NCBI GenBank assembly: GCA_937864265.1
Contig: CALMIR010000188.1
Location: 1-43,529, forward strand
DNA from: an uncultured Saprospirales bacterium
Lineage (GTDB): Bacteria; Bacteroidota; Bacteroidia; Chitinophagales; Saprospiraceae
DNA length: 43,529 bases
Direction of reading: 5' to 3'
Positions 33,477 through 43,300 of this stretch are shown here, piece by piece; the first letter of the stretch is position 1, and each line of letters begins with the position of its first letter. Position numbers and translations under genes: made by a program. The notes under the pieces were generated by a model. That model was not told where the DNA came from, made no database searches, and saw only the letters and a program-made list of their open reading frames with translations.

Positions 33477-34331
33477 TTAGTCAATATGAGCCTCCATATC
33501 GTAGCGGAGGCCATTGTATTCCTTTAAAACGGCTTTTACCGAACCCACGGAAACGGGCGATTCTATCATCAGCGGTATTTTGTTTTTATCATCAGAAGCC
33601 CATACCGTCATTTTAGTTCCTTCCTTAAATACCAGGCCGGAAACAACTTCTGGGCTAAATTTGATGGTATTGTACTTGCCAGAGCCTTTGATTTTGACCT
33701 CCTTTTCTTTACCCAGGTATTTGACCTTGAGCGGCCAGATTTCCTTATCGATAAATATTTTGATAGGGATTTCCGTGTTATTACTCAGGCTGTTGAAATC
33801 CACATTCCGGATGTGGTAAACAATAGATAGCAAGTCATGCATGCAACCATCAAGCGTGTATTCGGTTGTTTCAGCGGTGTCTTTGCTCTTGCCACGCAAG
33901 GAAGAAGCTTTTAAGCCCTTTTGGTCAAAAGTGATCTTGTCATACAGTCTATATTTGCCTTCCGAAACATCGCGGATCGAAACTTTGGGCAATAGCGTTT
34001 TTTTGTCCACGTAAGTATCGTACTTATCGCTGACCTTGTAAAACCATTCATAAGAAGGGTAGGTTTGGCCATGGGCCGACAAGTGGTATTGGTCATTCAA
34101 CTCCTTCACACGAAAGGTAACCTCTCCGGCAGAAAGCCAAACAAAATTCCAGTTGTAGTACAATTTGTACACAATGGTTTCACCGTGCTGGAAGGCATTA
34201 TTTTCCATCTGGCAAGGTGAAATGGCCTGCTGGGGTTCAGCTTGATGCGTTATCCTTTCTGGATAAGTGAAGGCCATGAGGAACGTCAACGATACGATGA
34301 AAGGGCTTTTTATCAACACTTTCCTTTTCAT
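33477..34331 (-). CDS. DUF3108 exported protein
   Basis: This 284-residue protein matches DUF3108: FQHGETIVYKLYYNWNFVWLSAGEVTFRV, then YKVSDKYDTYVDKKTLLPKVSIRDVSEGKYRLYDKITFD. The N-terminus (KSPFIVSLTFLMAFTYP) looks like an export signal. The function of the family is unknown; an envelope role is likely. The chosen ATG at 34331 makes the gene overlap the 3' end of the upstream membrane-protein gene by 95 bp. The later ATG at 34208 would avoid the overlap but would remove the signal peptide, so I keep 34331. Confidence 0.85.
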   Translation of the reverse strand: MKRKVLIKSPFIVSLTFLMAFTYPERITHQAEPQQAISPCQMENNAFQHGETIVYKLYYNWNFVWLSAGEVTFRVKELNDQYHLSAHGQTYPSYEWFYKVSDKYDTYVDKKTLLPKVSIRDVSEGKYRLYDKITFDQKGLKASSLRGKSKDTAETTEYTLDGCMHDLLSIVYHIRNVDFNSLSNNTEIPIKIFIDKEIWPLKVKYLGKEKEVKIKGSGKYNTIKFSPEVVSGLVFKEGTKMTVWASDDKNKIPLMIESPVSVGSVKAVLKEYNGLRYDMEAHID

Positions 34332-35316
34332 AACCTAATGATTTTAAAATATTTATTTTGACGATAAACAACACTCCAAGTAACGCGGGTATGGCAAGGT
34401 TTATTATGAATAAAGCGAAGACAGCAGCCAGTATTTGCCACTCGTTTTCCGCATAATTGCCCCATACTTGTAGGGCAATTTCCCCCCTAGCCAATACAGC
34501 CGCCAATGGGGGCAATGGTACGCTGGTCTGTACTAAAAAGATCGTTGCAATTCCGCTAAACGCTGCCGCAGCGGGAACACCAATGGCAAAGAATTTTAGT
34601 ATAAAAAAGTACTGAAAGGAATAAACCAGATAGCGCAAGAAAGCAAGGGCCAACGCTTGCTTTAATATCGCATGGGGATATTGTCCAATCGTTTTTAGCG
34701 ACTCCAATCGCGATTTCAGCCATGAAGGAAAGGGGACATATTGTAGCAAAACGAGTAAAAGATCAATTCGAAAAAAGAAGAAAAAGAGGCTCGCCAGGGC
34801 CAGGCTGCTGATGATCCAAAGACTGAGAAGTGGCAATCGGCTAAAGGAGTAGTTTAAATCTAAAAAAAACATCAATCCCAGCAAGCCGCCACTTAGTAAT
34901 ATAAGAATTTGGCTGAAACTACCTACCCCGGTGGCCATAGCAGCATGCCAGTTGTATTTAGCGGGTACAGCTAAGATGCGGCCACCGTATTCGCCTATCC
35001 GATTGGGTGTAATCACGGACAGGCTGACTCCGCATAGGATGGCTTTGAAAGACAAACCAAAAGGAATCTCCCAAAAAGGCTGCATCAGCTTTTTCCATTT
35101 AAGGGCTTCCAATGCCCAGTTGAATGGTAAAAGCAAGATCACCAAGAATAGCCAGGGCCAACGCGGGCTGTTCAACTGATCGAGCCATTGGCTAAGCAAT
35201 CGCTTTCCATCAGGTACGCCTAGGGTTTGTGTATAAAGCAGATACAACAAAAAAGCCACAAGACCAGCTTTTAAAAGAAGACGTATTATAACAGAAGCGC
35301 TTATTTTTGGGAACAA
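34237..35316 (-). CDS. LPG-synthase-like integral membrane protein (UPF0104)
   Basis: The 359-residue protein has about eight hydrophobic helices and the family signature TPNRIGEYGGRIL with a preceding GVSLSVI. It belongs to the lysylphosphatidylglycerol-synthase transmembrane (UPF0104) family but lacks the cytoplasmic aminoacyl-transfer domain, so it is more likely a lipid flippase-like or unassigned membrane protein than an aminoacyl-PG synthase. It is the first gene of a minus-strand unit with DUF3108 and the NadR-type kinase, and is divergent from ruvC. Its last 95 bp double as coding sequence for the DUF3108 signal peptide. Confidence 0.85.
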   Translation of the reverse strand: MFPKISASVIIRLLLKAGLVAFLLYLLYTQTLGVPDGKRLLSQWLDQLNSPRWPWLFLVILLLPFNWALEALKWKKLMQPFWEIPFGLSFKAILCGVSLSVITPNRIGEYGGRILAVPAKYNWHAAMATGVGSFSQILILLSGGLLGLMFFLDLNYSFSRLPLLSLWIISSLALASLFFFFFRIDLLLVLLQYVPFPSWLKSRLESLKTIGQYPHAILKQALALAFLRYLVYSFQYFFILKFFAIGVPAAAAFSGIATIFLVQTSVPLPPLAAVLARGEIALQVWGNYAENEWQILAAVFALFIINLAIPALLGVLFIVKINILKSLGYEKESVDKKPFHRIVDVPHGLHLSRKDNASS

Positions 35317-35327
35317 GTTAACTTTGG

Positions 35328-35359
35328 TTTGGTTTTAGTCCACAATTTAGGTTACTTTG
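35328..35359 (+). promoter_or_regulatory. Candidate ruvC promoter
   Basis: TTTG (35328-35331) precedes TTACTTTG (35352-35359) by 20 nt; the second box misses the -7 consensus by two adjoining bases. It lies 21 bp before the TTG start codon. Confidence 0.4.
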
Positions 35360-35380
35360 AGCAATCTTTAAACAAAGCTT

Positions 35381-35947
35381 TTGAAAAAAGAAAAAAACAC
35401 TTACCGACTACTAGGCGTTGACCCCGGCACGAATTTAATGGGTTATGCCTTGATTGAAATTGAATCCAAAACGCCAAAGCTCTTGGACATGGGCGTGATC
35501 TACCTGAAAAAATTTGAGGATCATCAACAAAAATTGCAACACATTTTCGAACGACTGCAAAGCATTATCGATATTTATCAGCCTACCCAAATGGCCATCG
35601 AAGCGCCTTTTTTTGGCAAAAATCCTCAATCCATGCTAAAACTGGGGCGCGCGCAGGGGGTAGCCATCGCCGCAGCCATGACCAAAGGCGTGGGCATCAC
35701 AGAATACTCACCCAAGAAGATCAAGCAATCCATTACAGGAAATGGCAATGCTTCTAAAGAGCAACTGGCGGCCATGCTTAGCCATCAAATGGGCTTCGCC
35801 TTAGACGATTATTACCTGGACGCAACCGATGCCTTGGCTACGGCCTTGTGTCATTTCTATCAAACCGGCAATCCTTTAGCCGGACAGGGAAAGCGCTACA
35901 ACGATTGGAGCAGTTTTGTGAAAGACCACGAAGATCGCGTGAAGTGA
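35381..35947 (+). CDS. ruvC: Holliday-junction resolvase RuvC
   Basis: This 188-residue RuvC cuts four-way junctions during recombination with the RuvAB motor (not in this window). Acidic catalytic residues are visible: D14 in GVDPGT, E74 in AIEAPF, and D147/D150 in LDATDALA. The frame offers no ATG before the first active-site Asp, so translation starts at TTG 35381, directly below a candidate promoter. The length is close to the usual ~175-190. There is no operon partner; the flanking genes point away or converge. Confidence 0.95.
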   Translation: MKKEKNTYRLLGVDPGTNLMGYALIEIESKTPKLLDMGVIYLKKFEDHQQKLQHIFERLQSIIDIYQPTQMAIEAPFFGKNPQSMLKLGRAQGVAIAAAMTKGVGITEYSPKKIKQSITGNGNASKEQLAAMLSHQMGFALDDYYLDATDALATALCHFYQTGNPLAGQGKRYNDWSSFVKDHEDRVK

Positions 35948-35960
35948 GCCCAAACTAAGC

Positions 35961-36518
35961 TCAATTCCAATTAGCAGAATCAGGCATTTGGGCGATGACA
36001 GAATAAATGTCGCCAATATTGGACATGACCTCTCGCCAGAGATGATCAGGGGAAAGTTTGAATAAATAATTAGAGTCCATCGAAGCAAGCACCCAAGAGC
36101 CGATCTTCATTTCATCTACCAATTGTCCTTCCGACCAGCCGGAGTAGCCCACAAAAAAACGGATATTGTTGGGGTTGATCAATTGACTGGAAACCAGAAA
36201 TTTTAATTTTTCAAAATTGCCGCCCCAATAAACACCTTCGGCAATTTTTACACTGTCTTCTAATAAATCTCCCAAGTTGTGAATATAATGGATGGTATCG
36301 GTTTGTACCGGGCCGCCAAAGAAAACAGAAGCATTGAATTCCGGAAAATCTTCGATAAGCTCATTGATGCTCATATTGATCGGTTTGTTCATAATGAAAC
36401 CGATGCTACCTTCTTGGCCATGGTCGCACAACAAGACCGCCGAGCGCTTGAAATTGGGGTCTAACATAAATGGCTCGGCCAGCAAAATGATGCCGCTGAT
36501 AAGTTTTTCTCCCACCAT
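35961..36518 (-). CDS. YqgE/AlgH-family protein (UPF0301)
   Basis: The 185-residue product matches UPF0301: GIILLAEPFMLDPNFKRSAVLLCDHGQEGSIGFIMNKP, FFGGPVQ and FVGYSGWSEGQLVDEM. The biochemical role of the family is unresolved; it has been linked to transcription-related regulation in pseudomonads. It lies 67 bp after fabD on the same strand and may be transcribed with that unit. Full length, with no unusual features. Confidence 0.92.
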   Translation of the reverse strand: MVGEKLISGIILLAEPFMLDPNFKRSAVLLCDHGQEGSIGFIMNKPINMSINELIEDFPEFNASVFFGGPVQTDTIHYIHNLGDLLEDSVKIAEGVYWGGNFEKLKFLVSSQLINPNNIRFFVGYSGWSEGQLVDEMKIGSWVLASMDSNYLFKLSPDHLWREVMSNIGDIYSVIAQMPDSANWN

Positions 36519-36585
36519 ACAAAAAATTTATGCACAGTTCTCTAATAGAACGCTTGAGAAAATAACGTTCAAGCTACTTACAGTT

Positions 36586-37464
36586 TTATAGTGCAGAAGT
36601 CGGGAAACGCCGATCAACTTTTTTTACAAAACCCTGCAAAGTTTTACCCGAACCGCCCACTTCGATGAATTCAGATACACCTGCTTCAATCATATTGAGC
36701 ATGGTTTGCGTCCAACGCACAGGAGCAGTCAGTTGAGCGATCAGGTTTTGCTGTATTTTTTCCGGATCCAATTCCGGTTTTGCCGTTACATTTTGATAAA
36801 TTGGGCAAGCAGGCACCCCAAAATTGGTATTTTCAATCGCCAATTGCAATTCCTCCTGTGCGGGCATCATCAGCGGCGAGTGAAAAGCCCCGCCTACGGC
36901 CAGTACAACGGCCATTTTAGCCCCAGCTTCTTTGGCTTTTTCTACTGCCAATTCAACCCCTTTTACCGTACCGGAAATGACCAATTGACCGGGGCAATTG
37001 TAGTTGGCAGGAACGACCAGTTCATGGGTGATGCTTGCGCAAATATTCTCCACTTCGTTGTCTTCCATACCTATGATAGCAGCCATCGTACTCTCTACGG
37101 CCTCACAAGCTTTCTGCATCGCCAAAGCGCGTTGTTGTACCAATTTCAAACCGTCTTCAAAGGATAAAGCCCCAGCGGCCACTAGCGCAGAAAACTCTCC
37201 CAGAGAATGCCCGGCAACAACATCCGGTTGGAATTCATCAGAGATGTTAGCCTTTACAATAGAGTGCAGAAAAACAGCAGGTTGGGTAATTTTCGTTTGC
37301 TTTAAATCTTCCTCAGTGCCTTCAAACATGAGGTCTGTAATCCGGTGACCTAATATTTCATTGCCTTGTTCAAAAAGGTCGCGAGCTATCGTAGAGGCGT
37401 CGTACATGTCTTTGCCCATACCGACAAACTGGGAGGCTTGCCCCGGAAAAACGTATGCTTTCAT
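36586..37464 (-). CDS. fabD: Malonyl-CoA:ACP transacylase FabD
   Basis: FabD loads malonate onto acyl carrier protein in fatty-acid synthesis. The 292-residue enzyme has FPGQASQ, the nucleophile S87 in GHSLGE, and H195 in GGAFHSPLM; all are intact. It starts 3 bp after the stop of the GTP cyclohydrolase gene, so folate/pterin genes and fabD share a transcript here. The length is typical for the type II enzyme. Confidence 0.96.
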   Translation of the reverse strand: MKAYVFPGQASQFVGMGKDMYDASTIARDLFEQGNEILGHRITDLMFEGTEEDLKQTKITQPAVFLHSIVKANISDEFQPDVVAGHSLGEFSALVAAGALSFEDGLKLVQQRALAMQKACEAVESTMAAIIGMEDNEVENICASITHELVVPANYNCPGQLVISGTVKGVELAVEKAKEAGAKMAVVLAVGGAFHSPLMMPAQEELQLAIENTNFGVPACPIYQNVTAKPELDPEKIQQNLIAQLTAPVRWTQTMLNMIEAGVSEFIEVGGSGKTLQGFVKKVDRRFPTSAL

Positions 37465-37467
37465 GAA

Positions 37468-38067
37468 TTAATGTAGTTTATTGCCAATCAAATTGAGAAA
37501 TTCATTCCTAGTTTCCACCCGCTGAAAAGCTCCAGTGAAGGCAGATGTCGTAGTAACGGAATTCTGTTTTTGCACCCCGCGCATCATCATGCACATATGC
37601 CGCGCTTCAATAACAATCGCCACGCCCAAAGGATTAAGGGTGCTTTGGACGCAGTGTAAAATTTGATCCGTCAGTCGCTCCTGCACCTGTAAGCGGCGTG
37701 CAAATACATCCACAACGCGCGGAATTTTGCTCAAGCCCACAATATAACCATTTGGAATGTAAGCCAGGTGGGCTTTGCCAAAAAAAGGTAATAAATGGTG
37801 CTCGCAAAGGGAATACAATTCAATATCTTTTACGATGACCATTTCACTGTAATCTTCCCGAAACATCGCCGAACGAAGGATGGATTCTGCATCCATTTGG
37901 TAGCCTTCGGTTAAAAAGCGCATGGCTTTAGCCGCCCGTTCCGGCGTTTTAAGTAATCCCTCACGCCCAGCGTCTTCTCCAATACCTTCCAAAATGCTGG
38001 AATAATGATCTGACAATTGTTGAATGAGTTGATCTTCCTGTGCGTCGGTCTTTATTGTTGATGTCAT
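37468..38067 (-). CDS. folE: GTP cyclohydrolase I
   Basis: The 199-residue enzyme converts GTP to dihydroneopterin triphosphate, the entry to folate and pterin synthesis. Zinc-binding and active-site features are visible in [22 protein letters not shown] and [13 protein letters not shown], with GLSKIPR between. It begins 10 bp after the pterin-synthase gene, whose substrate it makes, and is followed after 3 bp by fabD. The length fits the type IA family. Confidence 0.96.
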   Translation of the reverse strand: MTSTIKTDAQEDQLIQQLSDHYSSILEGIGEDAGREGLLKTPERAAKAMRFLTEGYQMDAESILRSAMFREDYSEMVIVKDIELYSLCEHHLLPFFGKAHLAYIPNGYIVGLSKIPRVVDVFARRLQVQERLTDQILHCVQSTLNPLGVAIVIEARHMCMMMRGVQKQNSVTTTSAFTGAFQRVETRNEFLNLIGNKLH

Positions 38068-38077
38068 TCAGTTGAAG

Positions 38078-38488
38078 TTATTCGCCGAAATATTCGGCAT
38101 AAATGTTTTCGGTTTCACACAATCGAATGCTGTGCAATTGCACCTCGCCTAAATGGGGTTGCAACTCTTTCCAAAACAAAATAACCAGGTTTTCTGTTGT
38201 AGGTTGCATGTTTTTGGGTATAAAATCCACGTCCAGATTGAGGTTGCAGTGATCGACCCGATCGGTGATCACCCGACGGATGAGCTTTCCCAACTGCTTG
38301 ACATCCATGATGAAACCGGTAACGGGATCGGGTATGCCCTTGACTGTAACAAACAGCTCGTAATTGTGTCCGTGCCAATTCTTATTGGCGCATTTTCCGA
38401 AAACTTCCAGGTTTTTTTCTTCTGTCCATTCATTTACCCACAACTTATGGGCAGCATTGAAACGTTCTCTTCTCGTCAGATAAACCAT
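38078..38488 (-). CDS. 6-pyruvoyl-tetrahydropterin synthase / QueD-family enzyme
   Basis: This 136-residue protein of the PTPS/QueD family acts on dihydroneopterin triphosphate, the product of the next gene (folE). Numbering from the ATG at 38488, zinc ligands are H14, H39 and H41 (NAAHKL, WHGHNY) and the catalytic Cys is C33 in FGKCANK. DHCNLNLDVDF and PTTENL resemble eukaryotic PTPS, so a pterin product is as likely as 6-carboxy-tetrahydropterin for queuosine. I prefer 38488 to 38500 because a -7 box lies at 38518-38511 and would start transcription very near 38504. Confidence 0.88.
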   Translation of the reverse strand: MVYLTRRERFNAAHKLWVNEWTEEKNLEVFGKCANKNWHGHNYELFVTVKGIPDPVTGFIMDVKQLGKLIRRVITDRVDHCNLNLDVDFIPKNMQPTTENLVILFWKELQPHLGEVQLHSIRLCETENIYAEYFGE

Positions 38489-38510
38489 GTTATTGTCCAA
38501 TATTTCGGTG

Positions 38511-38518
38511 CAAAGTTA
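38511..38518 (-). promoter_or_regulatory. -7 box for the pterin-synthase/folE/fabD unit
   Basis: TAACTTTG on the minus strand fits the Bacteroidota -7 consensus. No TTTG was found at -33. The predicted transcript start lies between the two candidate ATG codons' positions. Confidence 0.35.
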
Positions 38519-38656
38519 CAAAGTTCGCAGGTTCGACGTTTCATTGTGGAAAAAAATGTGTGAATAACTCAAATGCAAGAACAAATCGGGCTATTAATTT
38601 TTCTGCGTTACGAAAGCACCTAAATTTATGCCAACTTTCTAAGCGCATAAAGGACT

Positions 38657-39430
38657 ATGGATTATTTCATCATATCATTGGCTGCCTTCGTTGCGGCCAT
38701 GCTTACTTTTTTCTCCGGTTTCGGATTAGGCACCATACTCACGCCCGTTTTTGCGATCTTTTTTCCGATTGACCTGGCCATCGCCCTAACTGGAGTCGTG
38801 CATTTTTTCAATGGGCTGTTCAAATTGGTGCTGGTGGGGAAACACGCTGAGAAGGCTATTTTGCTGCGTTTTGGTATCCCAGCAGTGGTTGCTGCGTTTG
38901 TCGGGGCCTGGCTTTTGCTTCAAATAGCAGCAGTGCCGATCCTCTACCGCTATGAATGGCTAGGGCGAACCTTTGAAGTAAGCCCGGTGAAGCTCATCAT
39001 TGCCGTATTGCTGATTGGTTTTGCCATCATGGAATTATTGCCTTTTTTTGAACGTTTTCAAATCGATAAAAAACACTTGCCCTTGGGGGGTGTGCTCAGC
39101 GGCTTTTTCGGTGGCTTATCGGGGCATCAGGGAGCATTGCGCAGCGCTTTTCTGCTTCGCGCAGGCATGTCAAAAGAAGCTTTTATCGGTACCGCTACGT
39201 TGATTGCGGTATTTATCGACTTTACCCGGCTGGGTGTGTATGCCACCCGTTTTGGGGAAATGAGTTTACACCAACAAATGCCGCTCATTTTGAGCGCGAC
39301 GCTTGCGGCCATTACCGGCGCCTATCTAGGCAATCGCTTATTGAAAAAAATAACGCTAAAGTTCATACAGCGTTTAGTGGCTGTTTTGTTGATCTTGCTA
39401 TCTTTGGCTTTGGGCTTGGGGCTGATTTGA
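38657..39430 (+). CDS. TSUP/TauE-family membrane permease
   Basis: The 257-residue integral membrane protein belongs to the TSUP (TauE/SafE) family, thought to export sulfite or related organic sulfonates. It has two similar halves: GFGLGTILTPVFAIFFPIDLAIALTGVVHFFNGLFKL near the start and GGVLSGFFGGLSGHQGALRSAFLL later, with about seven or eight hydrophobic helices. It stands alone, divergent from the pterin genes, so its substrate cannot be assigned. Confidence 0.88.
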   Translation: MDYFIISLAAFVAAMLTFFSGFGLGTILTPVFAIFFPIDLAIALTGVVHFFNGLFKLVLVGKHAEKAILLRFGIPAVVAAFVGAWLLLQIAAVPILYRYEWLGRTFEVSPVKLIIAVLLIGFAIMELLPFFERFQIDKKHLPLGGVLSGFFGGLSGHQGALRSAFLLRAGMSKEAFIGTATLIAVFIDFTRLGVYATRFGEMSLHQQMPLILSATLAAITGAYLGNRLLKKITLKFIQRLVAVLLILLSLALGLGLI

Positions 39431-39479
39431 AGCTTCGGGCGGTGCAAAGAGTTATTATGAACGGATAATAAAAAATGAA

Positions 39480-40313
39480 ATGATACCCAGAATGCCGTTA
39501 ATGGCTGTGCTGTTAATGTTTCAATTGCATCTTTTGGCACAGCCTGATACAGCGCTTCGGCAAGTGGTTCCATTGGCCATTGGCGAGACTGTTACCATTG
39601 CTTCTGAAATATTGCAAGAAAATAGGGTCTTGAATATTTATCTGCCTGAAGGATATGGCAAAGATACGCTTAGAAAATATCCGCTGATCTATTTGTTGGA
39701 CGGTTCAATGGATGAGGATTTTCTGCACGTTGTTGGGCTGGTTCAGTTTGGTTCATTTTCCTGGATCAACATGGTGCCGGAATCCATCGTGGTGGGCATT
39801 TCCAACGTAGATCGGAAACGCGATTTTACTTTTCCGACCCGTAACGAACAAGATAAGGCCACTTTCCCCACCACCGGAGGCTCAGAAAAATTTAGGGCTT
39901 TCCTGGAAAAAGAACTGATTCCTTTTGTTGCGGATCATTACCGCACAGCAGCCCAGCGGACGATTATCGGCCAGTCTTTAGGAGGGCTGTTGGCAGCGGA
40001 AATCCTGTTTAAACAACCGGATTTATTTGATCATTACGTGATTGTTAGCCCCAGCTTGTGGTGGGATGACGAATCCTTGCTGGATCTTATGCCGATGAAA
40101 ACCCGTTCCCGAAAATCAATTTACATTGCAGTTGGAAACGAAGGAAAGGTGATGAAGCGAACCGCCAAAGCCTTGTACAAAAAAGTGGGCGATTTAGCGG
40201 ATCCTGCGATGAGCTTACACTTTAGGTATTTTCCCAACCGCGATCACGCTGATATTTTGCACGAAGCCGTTTACCATGCCTTTGAAACCCTTTTTAAGGC
40301 AAAGAAGGAGTAG
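39480..40313 (+). CDS. Exported esterase of the Fes/IroE-like alpha/beta-hydrolase family
   Basis: The 277-residue protein has a hydrophobic N-terminal signal (MAVLLMFQLHLLAQ) and a putative esterase domain: NIYLPEGYG, YLLDG, nucleophile S166 in GQSLGG, and H256 in NRDHADI. Relatives include enterobactin esterases and feruloyl/S-formylglutathione-type hydrolases. Possible starts at 39480, 39492 and 39501 all keep the signal. It lies 66 bp before the TIR-like/FGE gene, with no sign that the two act together. Confidence 0.85.
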   Translation: MIPRMPLMAVLLMFQLHLLAQPDTALRQVVPLAIGETVTIASEILQENRVLNIYLPEGYGKDTLRKYPLIYLLDGSMDEDFLHVVGLVQFGSFSWINMVPESIVVGISNVDRKRDFTFPTRNEQDKATFPTTGGSEKFRAFLEKELIPFVADHYRTAAQRTIIGQSLGGLLAAEILFKQPDLFDHYVIVSPSLWWDDESLLDLMPMKTRSRKSIYIAVGNEGKVMKRTAKALYKKVGDLADPAMSLHFRYFPNRDHADILHEAVYHAFETLFKAKKE

Positions 40314-40378
40314 AATCCTACTTTTCCGAACAAGCGGATAAAAAAAAGGCTAATTTTGGAAAATTAGAAAACCATTTC

Positions 40379-43300
40379 ATGGCCATACAACTGGAAGATC
40401 GCAATCAAAACCATCTTTCCGATTGGGAAGCCAGCCAGCTATTGCTCCTGCCCATTGATCAGCGCAGGTTGGAAGACCCCGTTTTCAACCAATACATCCG
40501 CGAGATGTACCACTTTGCCCGCACCTACAACAAGCGGATGGTCGGCATTTTGTTGGAACGCTGTGCTTATCAGTCGCACCCGATTTTATCCAAGATAGCC
40601 ATTATAACGCCAGACGAATCTGGCCTAAACAAAAGGCTCAGCCAAATGGCTAAACAAGCCCTGTCATCCGATTATGAAACATTCCCATTTTCCTGGGAAG
40701 CTGTAGCTGAATCACTCGACACCCTCACCCGTATCGAACAAAAAGCCCTGCGCCCCCGAGCTCAGGCCAGCCTTTTTTACGATACCACTGCCCAAATTTG
40801 GAAAATAGACAAAGGCCGCCCCGAAGGCCTGTCAGTATGGCACAGTCCCCTGGAAGTAAAAACAGAAACGGGCGATACCCTTACGGTGGAACTCCATCAG
40901 GTACTCGATACCTACGCCCTCGTCAGCCATTTTGAAGGCGACCAGTCCCAATCCTATAACATAAGCATACCTCCTGCTGCCGAAGAAAAAATCAAGGTTT
41001 ATATCCAAGATCACGGCTACCACACCGAATTGATCAAAGCCGTCCACGAACTGATGAGCGGCTATGAGCGCATCCAATGGGTGGAGGAGCCGCGGGTGGA
41101 AGGCATGGTGTTACACTTAGAAGCCGATAGAGCCTGGTTTGCTGGCGCGGTCAATGCTTTTCAGCCCTTTGCTCGGCCTATTGCCATGACCGCTGTCGAT
41201 TTGCCTGTACAAATAGCCACCCAACTCCATCAAATCATCGACTGGGAATGGCTGCTGCGTTGGGAAACCAATAAAACAGGAAAACAGCCATTGGATATGA
41301 CTTTAATGGCCAAAGTGGATAGCGAATGGCAACCCTGGGGGCACGAAAGAATCTTCGTATGGGAAATGGAACACGCCAACGATCGCTACGACCTGGCACT
41401 GGAACTGAAAAATACCCACGATAAAGACTTGTATTTCGCCGTCTTTCAAATGCGGGATGATATTTACATCAATTGGATAAACTTGGGAAATCAACTGCTC
41501 CCCGCTGGAGAAACAGCCTTGATCCCACTAGAAATGGTTTACCTGCTCCCGCACACCATCCCTTACAACTGGCCAGTGAGCGGGGTCAATATCCGGGTGC
41601 TGGCTTCGGAACATGCTATAGAACTTGGCGCAGAACAAGTACCTGGAATACCTGTACTGTCTTTGCCTGGTGCAGACTCCGTTTATATTACCAACCGCAC
41701 CCTTCAGATTAAGGACAAAGACCCACGCATCCAATTCGACCAGTTGTTGAGCATCAGCCTGCTCAACCCCGAATACAACAGCACCAGCGCTGATCCCCTC
41801 CGCGCCATGCTGGAGGATTATAATATCCAATATTTTGCCAAAGGCATTTACCTGCGCACCTCTACACTCGATGCCCGCTATCCCTTGCGCGAGCAAATCG
41901 AATTCGATGCCGATTCCAAAACGCCGCTGCCCGCTTTTTACGGGCGCATTTACGAGCCACCGATTGATGTGGTTTTGCAAAACATGTCCACCTATCTGCC
42001 TGCCAAGCTACGCGCTACAGGCAAGCCCCTGCTGATCGGCATCGGCGATACCTGGCTCAACCACAACGAATCCATTGATCTGGTGGCCCAATTGGCCGAT
42101 GATTTCACGACCTTTTCCATCCCGGTGCAAAATTTTGCGCATATCCGGCAGGCTGTAGAGGCGATAGCGGCACTGGAAGCACCTGATCCGCTACAGTACA
42201 CCTTTACTGCCAACAATATGTCTAATGTGGGATTTTCAAGTAGCCTTGAGGAAACCACCTTGCCGCCTGGCGAAAAATGGCTGCTCCTCAGCCCCATGGG
42301 CGAGCGGGTCTTCAACCGCAGCATGGCAGAGTTGCTGAGTGGAAAGCCCCTCGATAAGGAAAACCCTTTTGCCGCCTTCAGCGAAACTTTTTTTCGTCGC
42401 ATGGACGATTTGGAGGAAGAATGGCGTTCATTGATCGGATATTTGCAGGAGCTATTGCCCGATTTTCGGATAGTCATCCACAGCTACGCCCATTTCCCTG
42501 TAGAGCGGGACGAGGGCTTGTACTCGGAATTATTGGCTACCGGGCTTTCTGCCGAACAGTTGCGAGAGCTATTGCGCTTCATGCTCGATTATTTTGAGTA
42601 CCGCCTGCTTCAGGAGTTGATCGAACAAGAGTCCACCGCCTTACTACCCATCCAAGCAGAAGTGGACTACACCCGCTGGCCGACATCCTTCGTACCGCAT
42701 GATGCCTTTTTCAAAACCTATGCCGACCTTTTCAAAGGCAAGGTTTTGGACGGCGATTTTGGCCACCCAAGCTCCTGGCTAAAAGACAAAGCAGCAATCG
42801 CCTGGGCGGAGGCATTGAGCCTGGATCAAATCGCCGCTTGGGAGCAGTTCATCCAATACTTTCCCGATAGCCCTCATACTGAGGAAGCCAAGCGCAGGAG
42901 AGCCGCACTAACCAACATGCTACACATCCCCGGCGGCAGCTTCGATATGGGCGATGTGATGGGCGATATGGTAAGCGACGACGAAACCGTCCACCGGATC
43001 ACCCTAAGCGACTTTTACTTGGGCGACAGCCCAGTGACCTTTGCGGAATACGATACTTTTTGTGAAGCCACTGAACGGGAAAAGCCAAGCGACTACAGCT
43101 GGGGGCGTGACCAGCGCCCGGTGATCAATGTAAGCTGGTACGATGCGGTGGAATACTGTAACTGGCTGAGCAAACAACATAGCTATACGCCCTTTTACGA
43201 AATAGACAAAACCCGCAAAGACCCAAATAATTCTAGTATTTATGACGAACTAAAGTGGATTGTAACCCCTAACTGGAAAGCTAATGGCTACCGCCTGCCC

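Noticed and set aside
36552-36574. 6-bp inverted repeat GCTTGA / TCAAGC after fabD
   Set aside because: Too weak and without a T-run to call as a terminator.
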